NCBI GenBank assembly: GCA_045132235.1
Contig: JBGURX010000019.1
Coordinates: forward strand, 71,825 to 135,824
Origin: UBA1756 sp045132235
Lineage (GTDB): Bacteria > Bacteroidota > Bacteroidia > Bacteroidales > WCHB1-69
DNA: 64,000 nucleotides
Reading direction: 5' to 3'
In this document: positions 23,947 to 32,062 of the stretch, in pieces
Position numbering within the stretch: the stretch's first letter is position 1
How the letters are laid out: each line of letters begins with the position of its first letter
Notes under the pieces: generated by a model
The model's input: the letters and a program-made list of their open reading frames with translations, nothing else
What the model was told of the DNA's origin: nothing
Databases searched by the model: none
Made by a program: the position numbers and the translations under genes

Positions 23947-25905
23947 ATGAAAAAACACCGTCTTCTTCTGACTCTCCTGCTGGCTGTACTGACAGTCGTG
24001 CCGGCTTTCGCCCAAGAGGAGAAGGACGAGGCGGACGATCCGTTTCACCACGAGGTGGACTCGGCGATGGCCATCTCCCCCAACTATCTGCCCACTGCCT
24101 ACACACGTTGTGGCACTACTTTCTTTCAACCCATTGATTATAAAGAAATTGACACTACCATTGGATTCGTTTACCAACACGATCCCCTTTTGCGGAACGA
24201 AAACCTGTACCAGTCGTTAGGCATCAACGGACAGGCGCACAAACCGATGAACTTCACCTTCAGCAAAGAGCCCGGTTTCTCATTGCTTCCATGTCCCTAT
24301 CCGCTTTACTTCAAGAACCAGAGCGACCTGAAATACTACAAGCTGAAGACCTCCTACACGCAGCTGGCCTACACGTATGGCTTCGAGACCGAAAACACGC
24401 TGTACGCCACCCATGCACAGAACATCCGCGACCTGTTCAACATCGCCGTCAACCTGCGGGGCTATCTCAACGAGGGATATTTCACCCACCAGAAGACGCG
24501 CGACGTCGTGGCCGACGCACTCTGCCACTTCCAGACGCGCAACGAGATTTACGGTTTCCGGCTCAGCTACATTGTCAACTTTTTCAATACGCAGGAAAAC
24601 GGAGGGCTGCAGAACCAGCAGGATTTCTACGACCATCTTCCCAAGTTGCTGACGGGCTACAACATGAACCTGTATGATGCCACCTCGCGCATTCTCACCC
24701 ACGACCTGATGTTCCAGCAGTACGTGAACATCAAATCCCAAAAGAAAAAGTCGGAAACTGGCGAAAAGAACCACTGGGGCACCTTCACCCACACCTTCCA
24801 GTTCCGGCAGCAGAGCTACTTTTACAGCGATTCCCCCACCGACTCCCTCTTCTATCCCCATACCTATTCCCTCCCGACAGATTCCATCAAAGACTCGCTG
24901 AGTTTCTACACCATTTCCAACACCATACAATACTCTACCTTCCAGCCCTACAAGGAGCCTGCCAACCCCAACTACTTCTTCCACTTCACAGGGGGCATCA
25001 CACACGAATACACGCATTTCCAGTCAAATTTCTATTTCGGAAACTCCTACACTCCCTTCGCACAAGTTCACGTACGCCTCTTCAAGTACATCGACCTGCA
25101 CGCCAAACTCGCCTATACACTTGGCCGCAAGCCCACCGAGACCATCCGTGCCAGCGTCGCCAACGGCTGCTACCAGAAAAACGACCTCTCCTTCTCGGCC
25201 GCCATCACCGCCAAGCTGGACAAGAAAAAGCACCACACCATCGGTTGCGACTTCGACTTCTTCTACCTCTCGCCCGACTACATTTTTTCGCGTTTCTCCG
25301 ATGACAATTTCTACTGGAACAACCAGTGGAAAAAGGAGAACATCATCCGCCTCACCCCCTACTGGCAATACAAAGACTACCGCGTGGAGTTCAGCTACTA
25401 CATGCTGCACAACTACGTCTATCTCAATGAAGAACTCACCCCCACCCTGCTGGATGCCTACGCCAACATCATACAGCTGCACACTTACGTACCTTTCCGC
25501 TACAAGGGGTTGGGCATCATCTTCAACGGGTATCTGCAATATGCCAACAAGGAAGCCATCCAAGTGCCCCTCTTTGCCGGCAAACTCGACATCTTCTACC
25601 GATTCAACATCTTCAAAAACAAGGCCCAGCTGCAACTCGGACTGAATGCGGCCTACAACACCAACTACTATGCCGACGCCTACCATCCGCTGCTGCACCA
25701 GTTCTACCACCAACACGAGGTGAAGACCGGCAACTACTGCTACCTCGACCTCTACCTCGCCATCCGCGTGCAGCGCATCAACATATTCATCAAGGGCATC
25801 CACCTCCTTTCCGGATTGATGGGCTACGATTATTTCACCACACCAGGCTATCCGATGCAGAGCCGCAGTTTCTCCGTCGGCATCACCTGGCGCTTCCACG
25901 ATTAA
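23947..25905 (+). CDS. Putative porin (PF14121-type outer membrane barrel)
   Basis: The 652-residue protein has a signal peptide cleaved at VPAFAQ, an acidic N-terminal segment, and a long beta-barrel rich in tyrosine and phenylalanine. It matches the Bacteroidota putative porin family: YQSLGINGQAHKPMNF, KLKTSYTQLAYTYG, NIAVNLRGYLNEGYF and terminal SFSVGITWRFHD. It probably sits in the outer membrane as a channel or receptor; the substrate is unknown. It is the third gene of a run from pth, nine bases after the previous barrel gene and seven before an O-antigen-ligase-like gene, so it may take part in envelope or polysaccharide assembly. Confidence 0.8.
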   Translation: MKKHRLLLTLLLAVLTVVPAFAQEEKDEADDPFHHEVDSAMAISPNYLPTAYTRCGTTFFQPIDYKEIDTTIGFVYQHDPLLRNENLYQSLGINGQAHKPMNFTFSKEPGFSLLPCPYPLYFKNQSDLKYYKLKTSYTQLAYTYGFETENTLYATHAQNIRDLFNIAVNLRGYLNEGYFTHQKTRDVVADALCHFQTRNEIYGFRLSYIVNFFNTQENGGLQNQQDFYDHLPKLLTGYNMNLYDATSRILTHDLMFQQYVNIKSQKKKSETGEKNHWGTFTHTFQFRQQSYFYSDSPTDSLFYPHTYSLPTDSIKDSLSFYTISNTIQYSTFQPYKEPANPNYFFHFTGGITHEYTHFQSNFYFGNSYTPFAQVHVRLFKYIDLHAKLAYTLGRKPTETIRASVANGCYQKNDLSFSAAITAKLDKKKHHTIGCDFDFFYLSPDYIFSRFSDDNFYWNNQWKKENIIRLTPYWQYKDYRVEFSYYMLHNYVYLNEELTPTLLDAYANIIQLHTYVPFRYKGLGIIFNGYLQYANKEAIQVPLFAGKLDIFYRFNIFKNKAQLQLGLNAAYNTNYYADAYHPLLHQFYHQHEVKTGNYCYLDLYLAIRVQRINIFIKGIHLLSGLMGYDYFTTPGYPMQSRSFSVGITWRFHD

Positions 25906-25911
25906 AACGCC

Positions 25912-27252
25912 ATGCAGAACACCCGCCGACAGCAGATCTTCCTGAAAATCAACCTCGCCATGCTGCTCATCACAGCAGGCACTTTCATTGTGAGCCAGTT
26001 TCTTTTCCTCACACTGGCCTGCGTATGGCTGCTGTTTGCCACGATAGAGTGGAACTGGAAGGAGCGTTACCATACCCTGAAAGAGAACCGCATGCTCGCC
26101 ATCGCATTCTGTTTCATCGGGTTATACCTTTGCTATCTCATCAGTCCCCTGCTGTCGGACAATGTAGGCAAGGCCATCTCCGACTGGGAATACAAAATCT
26201 GGTTCCTCGTCTGCCCCATCTGTGTCATGCCGCTCATCCCGAAGCTACAACGCAAAGAGCTTTCGCTCGCGATGATATTGTTCGTCATACCCATCTTGCT
26301 TTGGGCAATAGCCAGCATGTGCCACTCCACTGTTTTCTACCTCCGCACCGGCTACACTTTCCACTTCTTCTACCAACACGCAACCCTGCCGCTGTCCCTT
26401 CCCATGTCGTTCAGCCATCCTTCCTATTTCGCCCTTTACGAAATCATCGCATGGATTGTGTCGGCGGAGCTGCTGCTGCGGCGCAACGAATGGCTCAAGT
26501 ACCGCATCATCACCATACTGCTTTGGGGCTGCCTGCTGATACTTCCCGTTCACATCTTCTTCCTGCAGTCCAAAATGGGCTTCGTGCTGTTTGGCGTGAC
26601 ATTACTGATTTACGTAACGGTGGCGCTGAACCGCCGCAAGCGACGTTATGCACTGACCGCCATTGTGCTGGCCGCCATCATCGCCAGCGTTGGACTTTAC
26701 ATCTACAAGGAGCACGGCCGCATGACCAAGAATTGCGACAACCGCATCGCCAACAGCTTCATCAACCTCAAAACCGCCGACCGCGACAACCCGAGAGAGA
26801 GCAGCGCCATTCGCATTGCGCTTTGGAACAATGCCATGGAAATCGGAAAGGACCACTGGTTCTGCGGCATCGGCACCGGCGATGTGCTGGACCAGCTACA
26901 CGAGAAAGCCGTCGAGCACCACTACATCTACATCTCTTCTGGAAAATTCAACTGCCACAACCAGTACCTGCAGGTGTGGTTGGGCACCGGCATCATCGGA
27001 TTGCTGCTGTTTGTCAGCATCTTCTGCATCGCCTTCCTCATTGGCATTCGGAAACGGAATCTCGGCGGAGCCATCATCATCGTCACCTTTGCCCTCAACC
27101 TGTTTGTGGAGTGCATGTTGGAACGATATGCGGGCGCCACACTCATCCCGATACTTACCGCCTTCATCTGCTGCCTTCCGCCCACTATGCCGTACGCGGG
27201 AAAGTCGGCGTCACATAGTCGCGAAGCTCTTCCATCAGCTTCTTGCGCATGA
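25912..27252 (+). CDS. O-antigen ligase/polymerase-like membrane protein (Wzy/WaaL)
   Basis: The 446-residue protein has about eleven membrane segments and one large periplasmic loop (about residues 262-345). It contains AIRIALWNNAMEI, FCGIGTGDVLDQL and HNQYLQVWLGTGIIGLL, the pattern of the Wzy_C (O-antigen ligase) domain, where GIGTG and HN-Y-Q are conserved. It probably links or polymerises a surface polysaccharide on the periplasmic side; ligase and polymerase cannot be separated from sequence. The last 22 codons, after the final helix, overlap the convergent sigma factor gene by 68 bases. The tail PPTMPYAGKSASHSREALPS looks non-conserved and may simply read through antisense coding sequence. 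Confidence 0.8.
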   Translation: MQNTRRQQIFLKINLAMLLITAGTFIVSQFLFLTLACVWLLFATIEWNWKERYHTLKENRMLAIAFCFIGLYLCYLISPLLSDNVGKAISDWEYKIWFLVCPICVMPLIPKLQRKELSLAMILFVIPILLWAIASMCHSTVFYLRTGYTFHFFYQHATLPLSLPMSFSHPSYFALYEIIAWIVSAELLLRRNEWLKYRIITILLWGCLLILPVHIFFLQSKMGFVLFGVTLLIYVTVALNRRKRRYALTAIVLAAIIASVGLYIYKEHGRMTKNCDNRIANSFINLKTADRDNPRESSAIRIALWNNAMEIGKDHWFCGIGTGDVLDQLHEKAVEHHYIYISSGKFNCHNQYLQVWLGTGIIGLLLFVSIFCIAFLIGIRKRNLGGAIIIVTFALNLFVECMLERYAGATLIPILTAFICCLPPTMPYAGKSASHSREALPSASCA

Positions 27253-27715
27253 AATAGATGCGGCTTTTCACCGTGCCGATCGACAAGCCCATCGCATCGG
27301 CAATCTCCTGATATTTATAACCATCCACAAACATCTCAAACGGCTTGCGCTGGTCGGGGCTTTTCGCCATGATTCTCCCGTTGATATCCTTGACAAAAAA
27401 GTGAAGGTCGGCATCATCGGCCGGATTGTGCCTGAAATTCTCATACCCCTGCGGCACAAACTTCTCCGACACCACCAAACCACGCTGACTCCTGCGATAG
27501 TCATTCAGGTAGGTGTTGCGCATGATGGTGAACACCCACGCCTTCAGGTTGGTTTCCGACCGGAACTGGTCGCTGTATTGCATCACCTTCAAATAGGTAT
27601 TCTGTATCAAGTCCTCCTGATCCTCGCGGTTCGGGGCCAACGTGGCGGCATAGCGGCGCAAGTCTGCGTCCATCTTCATCACCTCCTGTATGATTTTTCC
27701 CTTATCTTTCTCCAT
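27185..27715 (-). CDS. ECF-type RNA polymerase sigma factor
   Basis: The 176-residue sigma-70 family protein has region 2 (REDQEDLIQNTYLKVMQYSD, AWVFTIMRNTYLNDYRRSQR) and region 4 (KPFEMFVDGYKYQEIADAMG, LSIGTVKSRIYFMRKKL). It directs RNA polymerase to alternative promoters. The longer frame (from 27793) would translate the terminator hairpin at 27746-27779, so ATG 27715 was chosen. No anti-sigma gene adjoins it: downstream is the convergent ligase gene, with a 68-base overlap, and upstream is a terminator. It may be regulated by level rather than by a membrane anti-sigma factor; the target genes are unknown. Confidence 0.9.
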   Translation of the reverse strand: MEKDKGKIIQEVMKMDADLRRYAATLAPNREDQEDLIQNTYLKVMQYSDQFRSETNLKAWVFTIMRNTYLNDYRRSQRGLVVSEKFVPQGYENFRHNPADDADLHFFVKDINGRIMAKSPDQRKPFEMFVDGYKYQEIADAMGLSIGTVKSRIYFMRKKLMEELRDYVTPTFPRTA

Positions 27716-27745
27716 GCAAAAAAAATTACACACCACATAAAGCAA

Positions 27746-27779
27746 AAACCGTACCAAAGAATTTTCCTCGGTACGGTTT
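27746..27779 (-). terminator. Rho-independent terminator of the gpsA-hutH operon
   Basis: The perfect 10-base arms AAACCGTACC and GGTACGGTTT enclose a 14-base loop. Read on the minus strand, the stem is followed by a T run. It lies 22 bases after the lipoprotein stop. Confidence 0.85.
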
Positions 27780-27801
27780 GTCAGATTATTCATTAAACAG
27801 A

Positions 27802-28311
27802 CTATAGCCGTTTCCTTACCACCAACGGCGTGGTCTCAATCTCATTGCTCTCGTGCAGTTCCCTGTCCACGATGCGGCAGTGAAACAGGATGGTGTCGGT
27901 GGGGTGAGTCAGGTCGTAGTCGTTGATATTCAAATTGATACTGATGTCGCCCTCTATCGACTCCGGCACGCTGTTGCTCAGTCTCGGAATTCTTTGGTTA
28001 AAAGTAATTCCTTGAAATTCAATCTTTTGAAAAACGCCATTCACCTTTTTATAATAATCGATAAAACAATTATAATAATAGGCAGAAGAGCTGTCAAAAG
28101 GCGGATTAATGTCCGTGGTACCGAGGCCGATATCGCCGTCGCCGTCCTGAAAATGGAAGGTAAGAGTTGCCTTGTCATCAATGCCTGTGCCGTTGTCAAT
28201 CTTTTCCAGACTGACAAAAGTGATCTCCGGTTCCACGGGGAATTTCTCCCGCTGCTGACAAGCTGTCAGGAGCAGGAGAAAAAGTGACACAATGGCAAGC
28301 AGGTATCGCAT
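27802..28311 (-). CDS. Lipoprotein of unknown function, last gene of the hutH operon
   Basis: The 169-residue protein has lipobox LTAC (C18) and a beta-rich mature domain: EITFVSLEKIDNGTGIDDKATL, FHFQDGDGDIGLG, then DYDLTHPTDTILFHCRIVDR. The GDGDIGL loop recurs in Bacteroidota surface lipoproteins of unknown function and resembles Ig-like/Calx domains, though I cannot assign a family with certainty. It lies 14 bases after hutH and is followed by a strong terminator, so it is co-transcribed with hutH and the genes before it. No partner is implied beyond that. Confidence 0.75.
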   Translation of the reverse strand: MRYLLAIVSLFLLLLTACQQREKFPVEPEITFVSLEKIDNGTGIDDKATLTFHFQDGDGDIGLGTTDINPPFDSSSAYYYNCFIDYYKKVNGVFQKIEFQGITFNQRIPRLSNSVPESIEGDISINLNINDYDLTHPTDTILFHCRIVDRELHESNEIETTPLVVRKRL

Positions 28312-28325
28312 GACAATGAATCAAT

Positions 28326-29828
28326 TTAGCACTCTTCCATCACCACGTTGACGTTGCGGATGAAGTCGCGGGAGGCGGCCATCAGCTTGTACATGATGGT
28401 GTCGTTCTCAACGAAAGGCACAAAGCGGCGGTACTGCTCGATGAAGTCCTCGATGAACTCCGATGAGCGGAGCGGGCGACGGAACTCAAGAGCCTGCGCG
28501 GCGTTCAGCAACTCGATGGCCAAGATTTTCTCCACGTTTTCCACTACCTTGTAAGCCTTGGTGGCCGCGTTGGCGCCCATGCTCACATGGTCTTCCTGTC
28601 CCTGCGACGACTCGATGGAGTCGGAGGAGGAGGGCATGGTGAAGGTCTTGTTCTGGTTGACGATGGAGGCGGCGGTGTACTGCGGAATCATGAAGCCAGA
28701 GTTGAGGCCGGGGTTCTTCACGAGGAAGGAAGGCAGTTCGCGTTTGCCGCTGATGAGCTGGTAAATTCTTCTTTCAGAGATATTCCCAAGTTCCGACATG
28801 GCCAATGAGAGGAAGTCGAGCACGAGGGCGAGCGGCTGTCCGTGGAAGTTGCCGGCAGAGATGATAAGGTCCTCGTCGGGGAAGACGGTCGGGTTGTCGG
28901 TCACCGAGTTGATTTCGGTCTCCACCACGTTGGTGATATGTGTCAGCGAGTCCTTGGTGGCACCGTGCACCTGCGGCATGCAGCGGAAGGAGTAGGGATC
29001 CTGCACGTGCTTCTTCGGACGGGAGATGATTTCGGAGCCCATGAGCAGGTTGTTGATGTGGGTGGCGGTCAGGATCTGGCCGACGTGAGGACGCACGAAA
29101 TGCACCGAGAGGTTGAAGGGTTCGATACGGCCGTCGAAAGCCTCGAGGGAGATGGCACCGATGATGTCGGCGAGCCATGACAGCTTGCGTGACTTCATCA
29201 GCAGATAGACGGCGTAGGAGCTCATGAACTGGGTGCCGTTGAGCAGGGCAAGCCCCTCTTTTGACTGCAGTTTGATGGGCTTCCAGCCGAATTTCTCGTT
29301 GATTTCGGCAGCAGTGTATTTCTTGTTGCGGTAATACACTTCGCCTTCGTTCAGAAGGGGCAGGCACATGTGCGCCAGCGGGGCGAGGTCGCCGGAAGCG
29401 CCGAGAGAACCCTGCTGATACACAACAGGATAAACACCCTTGTTGTAGAAATCAATCAACCGCTCGATGGTCTGCACCTGCACGCCGGAGTTGCCGTACG
29501 AGAGCGACTGGATTTTCATGAGCAGCATAAGGCGCACAATCTCCTGCGGCACTTCGTCGCCGATACCGCAAGCGTGCGACTTCACGAGGTTGCTCTGGAG
29601 GGTGGAGAGGTCCTCTTTGGAGACGGAAGTGTTGCAGAGTGAGCCAAAACCGGTGGTGACACCATAGACGGGCACCGTGCTGTTTTCCATCTTCTGGTCC
29701 AGAAAGTCGCGGCATTTCTGCACCGCCTGACGGGACTCTTCAGAGAGGGCGAGTTTCGCTTTGGATTCGATGATTTTTTCAACTTTGTCGATGCTCAGAA
29801 ACTGAGCGGAAATGGTGTGGGTTTTCAT
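28326..29828 (-). CDS. hutH: Histidine ammonia-lyase
   Basis: The 500-residue enzyme converts L-histidine to urocanate and ammonia. The MIO cofactor forms from A144-S145-G146 in QQGSLGASGDLAPLAH; VYGVTTGFGSL carries the active-site tyrosine (Y55), and GNFHGQPLALVLDF is conserved. Length matches the family (about 500-510). No other histidine-degradation gene (hutU, hutI, ftcD) lies nearby, but an arginase-fold protein of the formimidoylglutamase family lies on the same strand 6.5 kb upstream. It sits 36 bases after the second mini-GldL gene and 14 bases before a lipoprotein gene, inside the gpsA operon. A tyrosine or phenylalanine ammonia-lyase is less likely. Confidence 0.95.
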   Translation of the reverse strand: MKTHTISAQFLSIDKVEKIIESKAKLALSEESRQAVQKCRDFLDQKMENSTVPVYGVTTGFGSLCNTSVSKEDLSTLQSNLVKSHACGIGDEVPQEIVRLMLLMKIQSLSYGNSGVQVQTIERLIDFYNKGVYPVVYQQGSLGASGDLAPLAHMCLPLLNEGEVYYRNKKYTAAEINEKFGWKPIKLQSKEGLALLNGTQFMSSYAVYLLMKSRKLSWLADIIGAISLEAFDGRIEPFNLSVHFVRPHVGQILTATHINNLLMGSEIISRPKKHVQDPYSFRCMPQVHGATKDSLTHITNVVETEINSVTDNPTVFPDEDLIISAGNFHGQPLALVLDFLSLAMSELGNISERRIYQLISGKRELPSFLVKNPGLNSGFMIPQYTAASIVNQNKTFTMPSSSDSIESSQGQEDHVSMGANAATKAYKVVENVEKILAIELLNAAQALEFRRPLRSSEFIEDFIEQYRRFVPFVENDTIMYKLMAASRDFIRNVNVVMEEC

Positions 29829-29864
29829 ATTTTTAATTTTAATTTGATTCCTAACATCAATATT

Positions 29865-30047
29865 TTATTTCCAATTCTTTATCTTTATGGCATAAATAGC
29901 CGTTAGTATGATGAGCACAGGCATCAGCAATCCCATCGTCAGCAGCAAGAAAAAGTTGCCGCCGGGGTAGTGCATGATTTTGAAAAGCGTGTTCAGGCAC
30001 AGCATCACAAGCGTTATCGCACTCCAGATGGTAAGTAAATATTTCAT
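29865..30047 (-). CDS. Miniature GldL-like membrane protein (second copy)
   Basis: The 60-residue protein consists of two membrane helices joined by the loop LFKIMHYPGG (21-30). This matches the N-terminal membrane hairpin of GldL/PorL, the stator-like ring of the T9SS and gliding motor, whose loop reads similarly (LFKI-H). The long cytosolic C-terminal part of GldL (about 150 residues) is absent. In helix 2 the motif GLLMP (39-43) has proline where GldL has its proton-pathway glutamate (reported as Glu49). It lies 9 bases after the GldM-like gene and 36 before hutH. The GldL likeness is from memory of the motif, not from a search. Confidence 0.65.
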   Translation of the reverse strand: MKYLLTIWSAITLVMLCLNTLFKIMHYPGGNFFLLLTMGLLMPVLIILTAIYAIKIKNWK

Positions 30048-30056
30048 CTTCTTAGT

Positions 30057-30773
30057 TTATTGGTTCATAAAACTTTTTAAAACAATGCTTTCCACCGCCA
30101 TGACATCGCAAGCCAGCGACTCGATTTCGGTGGCAGCGGCTATCGTGATCACATGGTCGAAATGGCTATCTTCCCATGAAATTGTTTCTCCATAACGGTC
30201 AGTTTCTGAAGGGGGCAGCATGAAGGAAGACAACTTTGCGTCCACCTCGGCACGCTTTTCAGCCGGCACAAGCTGCCGCACACTCTGCAGATATTCATTG
30301 AACTTATTCCGCAGCATTTCTCCATTGGAAGGTCCTCCGTTATGGAGCATAAATGCCGTTGACCTTTCAAAATCATCCTTCCCTTCTATATCAGAAACAC
30401 TGATGTAAGGAATATCTACTTTAAAATTTTCTATACACTTCAATTCATAGGCTTCTCCATTGGCATACTGAATCAACTCATAGCGAAGATATTCCATATA
30501 ATGCACCAATTCACTTGTCTGCAAACAGAGTTGCATGACTTCAACGGGAATTGTATCTGCATCTTCTTGGTGATAAAGCATGTTGTATTGCTCATTTGAC
30601 ACCTGTTTGGCATTTTCCAGAGCACGATGTACGGCGTTGCCGGAGGCTTCATATCCCGTAATATGGACCTTGGAAACGCCAAGTCCCCACCCTGCCATCA
30701 TCACAATCCCCCAAAGAATCGGGATACAGGCGAAAAAGAAAACTTTTTTCGGATATTTTGACTGTGATTCCAT
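30057..30773 (-). CDS. GldM N-terminal-like membrane protein
   Basis: The 238-residue protein has a short cytosolic N-terminus (MESQSKYPKK), one membrane helix (about 11-32) ending GVSKVHI, and a helical periplasmic domain. The order of motifs follows GldM/PorM domain 1: VSK after the helix, a helix with TSELVHYMEYLRYELIQYAN, then NGGPSNGEMLRNKFNEYLQS, a W-(F)-A block (WEDSHFDHVITIAAATEIE) and DVMAVESIVLKSF. Canonical GldM is about 510 residues with four periplasmic domains; here only the first is present. Lys9 or Lys10 occupies the place of the reported Arg9. It lies four bases after the first mini-GldL gene and nine before the second, so the three form one unit. Confidence 0.7.
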   Translation of the reverse strand: MESQSKYPKKVFFFACIPILWGIVMMAGWGLGVSKVHITGYEASGNAVHRALENAKQVSNEQYNMLYHQEDADTIPVEVMQLCLQTSELVHYMEYLRYELIQYANGEAYELKCIENFKVDIPYISVSDIEGKDDFERSTAFMLHNGGPSNGEMLRNKFNEYLQSVRQLVPAEKRAEVDAKLSSFMLPPSETDRYGETISWEDSHFDHVITIAAATEIESLACDVMAVESIVLKSFMNQ

Positions 30774-30777
30774 CGTT

Positions 30778-30957
30778 CTACTTTTTTATCATGATTAAAA
30801 TGGCGACAAAGACGATGAACACCGGCATAAGCCCCATGGAGAGCAGCAGCATAGGACCGGCTCCCGGGTAGTGCATGATTTTGAACAGAAAGCCCAAATC
30901 GAGGAGGACAAACAACACAGCCCCCAGAATGCATACGAATGTTTTCAATTTTTTCAT
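30778..30957 (-). CDS. Miniature GldL-like membrane protein (first copy)
   Basis: The 59-residue protein has two membrane helices with the loop LFKIMHYPGAG (24-34). It is a paralogue of the gene at 29865, sharing FKIMHYPG and MGL-MP. As there, proline (P45) replaces the helix-2 glutamate of GldL. Unlike the other copy it has an aspartate inside helix 1 (D20 in FVLLDLGFLF), which could be a substitute protonatable group; that is speculation. ATG 30957 was chosen because the longer frame would run back to within 20 bases of the gpsA stop codon and adds no hydrophobic sequence. It lies 10 bases after gpsA. Confidence 0.65.
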   Translation of the reverse strand: MKKLKTFVCILGAVLFVLLDLGFLFKIMHYPGAGPMLLLSMGLMPVFIVFVAILIMIKK

Positions 30958-30967
30958 GCCATAAAAT

Positions 30968-31999
30968 TTAAATGTAGAACTCTGCAATCCTCTTCATTTC
31001 AGAGCTTACGTTATTGCCTTCGTAAAGAATGCCGTAGATGGTCTCTGCGATGGGGATGTCGGCGCCGAACTTCTTGTTCATCTCATGGATGCAACGCACG
31101 GCATAGTAGCCCTCCGCAATCATGCTCATCTCCAACTGCGCCACCCTGACGGAGAGGCCGTGGCCGATCATGTTGCCGAACATACGGTTGCGGCTGTAGC
31201 GTGAGTAGGCGGTCACGAGAAGGTCGCCGAGATAGACGGAATCGTCGAGGCAACGCTCGCCGGGGAACACCTTCCGCACAAAATTCTTCATCTCGCGCAC
31301 ACCGTTGGCAATGTAAGCTGCGATAAAATTGTCGCCGTAGCCAAGGCCGCTGTACACACCGGCACCCAAAGCATAGATGTTCTTCATCACCACCGCCAGC
31401 TCCGCGCCCTTGATGTCGGACGAGACCGACGCGCGCACATAGCGGTTGGTGAACATCTTCGCCACATTCTGCGCAAGTTCCTGATTCTCAGAAGCTGCCG
31501 TAAGAAAGGTAAACTTCTCCTGCGCAATCTCCTCCGCATGCGACGGACCGCTAATCATGGCCATGTTCGACATGGGAATCTTGAACTCATCGTGCAGGTA
31601 GTCGGTGATGAACTGCATCTTTTCGGGAATGATACCCTTGACTGCCGTGATGATTTTCTTATTGTTGAGACGGCTCTTCTTCAACGGTTCGAGCGTTTTC
31701 TGCAAAAATGCCGACGGCGTGACGATGACCACATAGTCGGCTTTGGCCACCACATGACGCAAGTCATTGCTCACTTTAACATCTTTTGGGTTAATGAAAG
31801 TGGAGCTCAGGTACTTCGGATTGTGCCCATATTTGTTGACACCCTCCACAATTTCCTCCTCACGAACCCACCAGTGGATGTGTTCCAGATTGGCTGACAA
31901 TATCTTGATAATCGCGGTTGCCCAGCTGCCGCCGCCAATGACTGCGACACGGTATCTCAGACGAGTTTTTTTTCTAAAAGGGGTAATGGGTTCCTCCAT
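30968..31999 (-). CDS. gpsA: Glycerol-3-phosphate dehydrogenase (NAD(P)+)
   Basis: The 343-residue cytosolic enzyme makes sn-glycerol 3-phosphate from dihydroxyacetone phosphate for phospholipid synthesis. The Rossmann motif VAVIGGGSWATAI is at about 18-30, followed by VTPSAFL, TAVKGI, ISGPSHAEEIA, the catalytic lysine in GAELAVVMKNIYALGAG, and LGDLLVTAYSRYSRNR. Length is normal (about 330-340). It is the first gene of a run of six closely spaced minus-strand genes that includes the mini GldLM cassette and hutH, with a -7 box at 32035-32042. Confidence 0.95.
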   Translation of the reverse strand: MEEPITPFRKKTRLRYRVAVIGGGSWATAIIKILSANLEHIHWWVREEEIVEGVNKYGHNPKYLSSTFINPKDVKVSNDLRHVVAKADYVVIVTPSAFLQKTLEPLKKSRLNNKKIITAVKGIIPEKMQFITDYLHDEFKIPMSNMAMISGPSHAEEIAQEKFTFLTAASENQELAQNVAKMFTNRYVRASVSSDIKGAELAVVMKNIYALGAGVYSGLGYGDNFIAAYIANGVREMKNFVRKVFPGERCLDDSVYLGDLLVTAYSRYSRNRMFGNMIGHGLSVRVAQLEMSMIAEGYYAVRCIHEMNKKFGADIPIAETIYGILYEGNNVSSEMKRIAEFYI

Positions 32000-32034
32000 A
32001 GAAATCAGTTTCGTTTTAACTTTTTTTAAGTCTG

Positions 32035-32042
32035 CAAAAATA
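32035..32042 (-). promoter_or_regulatory. TATTTTTG -7 box, minus strand
   Basis: An exact TAnnTTTG box reads on the minus strand 36 bases before gpsA. It is the only recognisable promoter box upstream of the six-gene run that ends at the terminator 27746-27779. Confidence 0.7.
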
Positions 32043-32062
32043 CTGATTTTTTTTGAATTCCA

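Noticed and set aside
27716..27793. Longer N-terminus for the ECF sigma factor
   Set aside because: It would translate the terminator hairpin at 27746-27779, and family alignment begins at the ATG at 27715.
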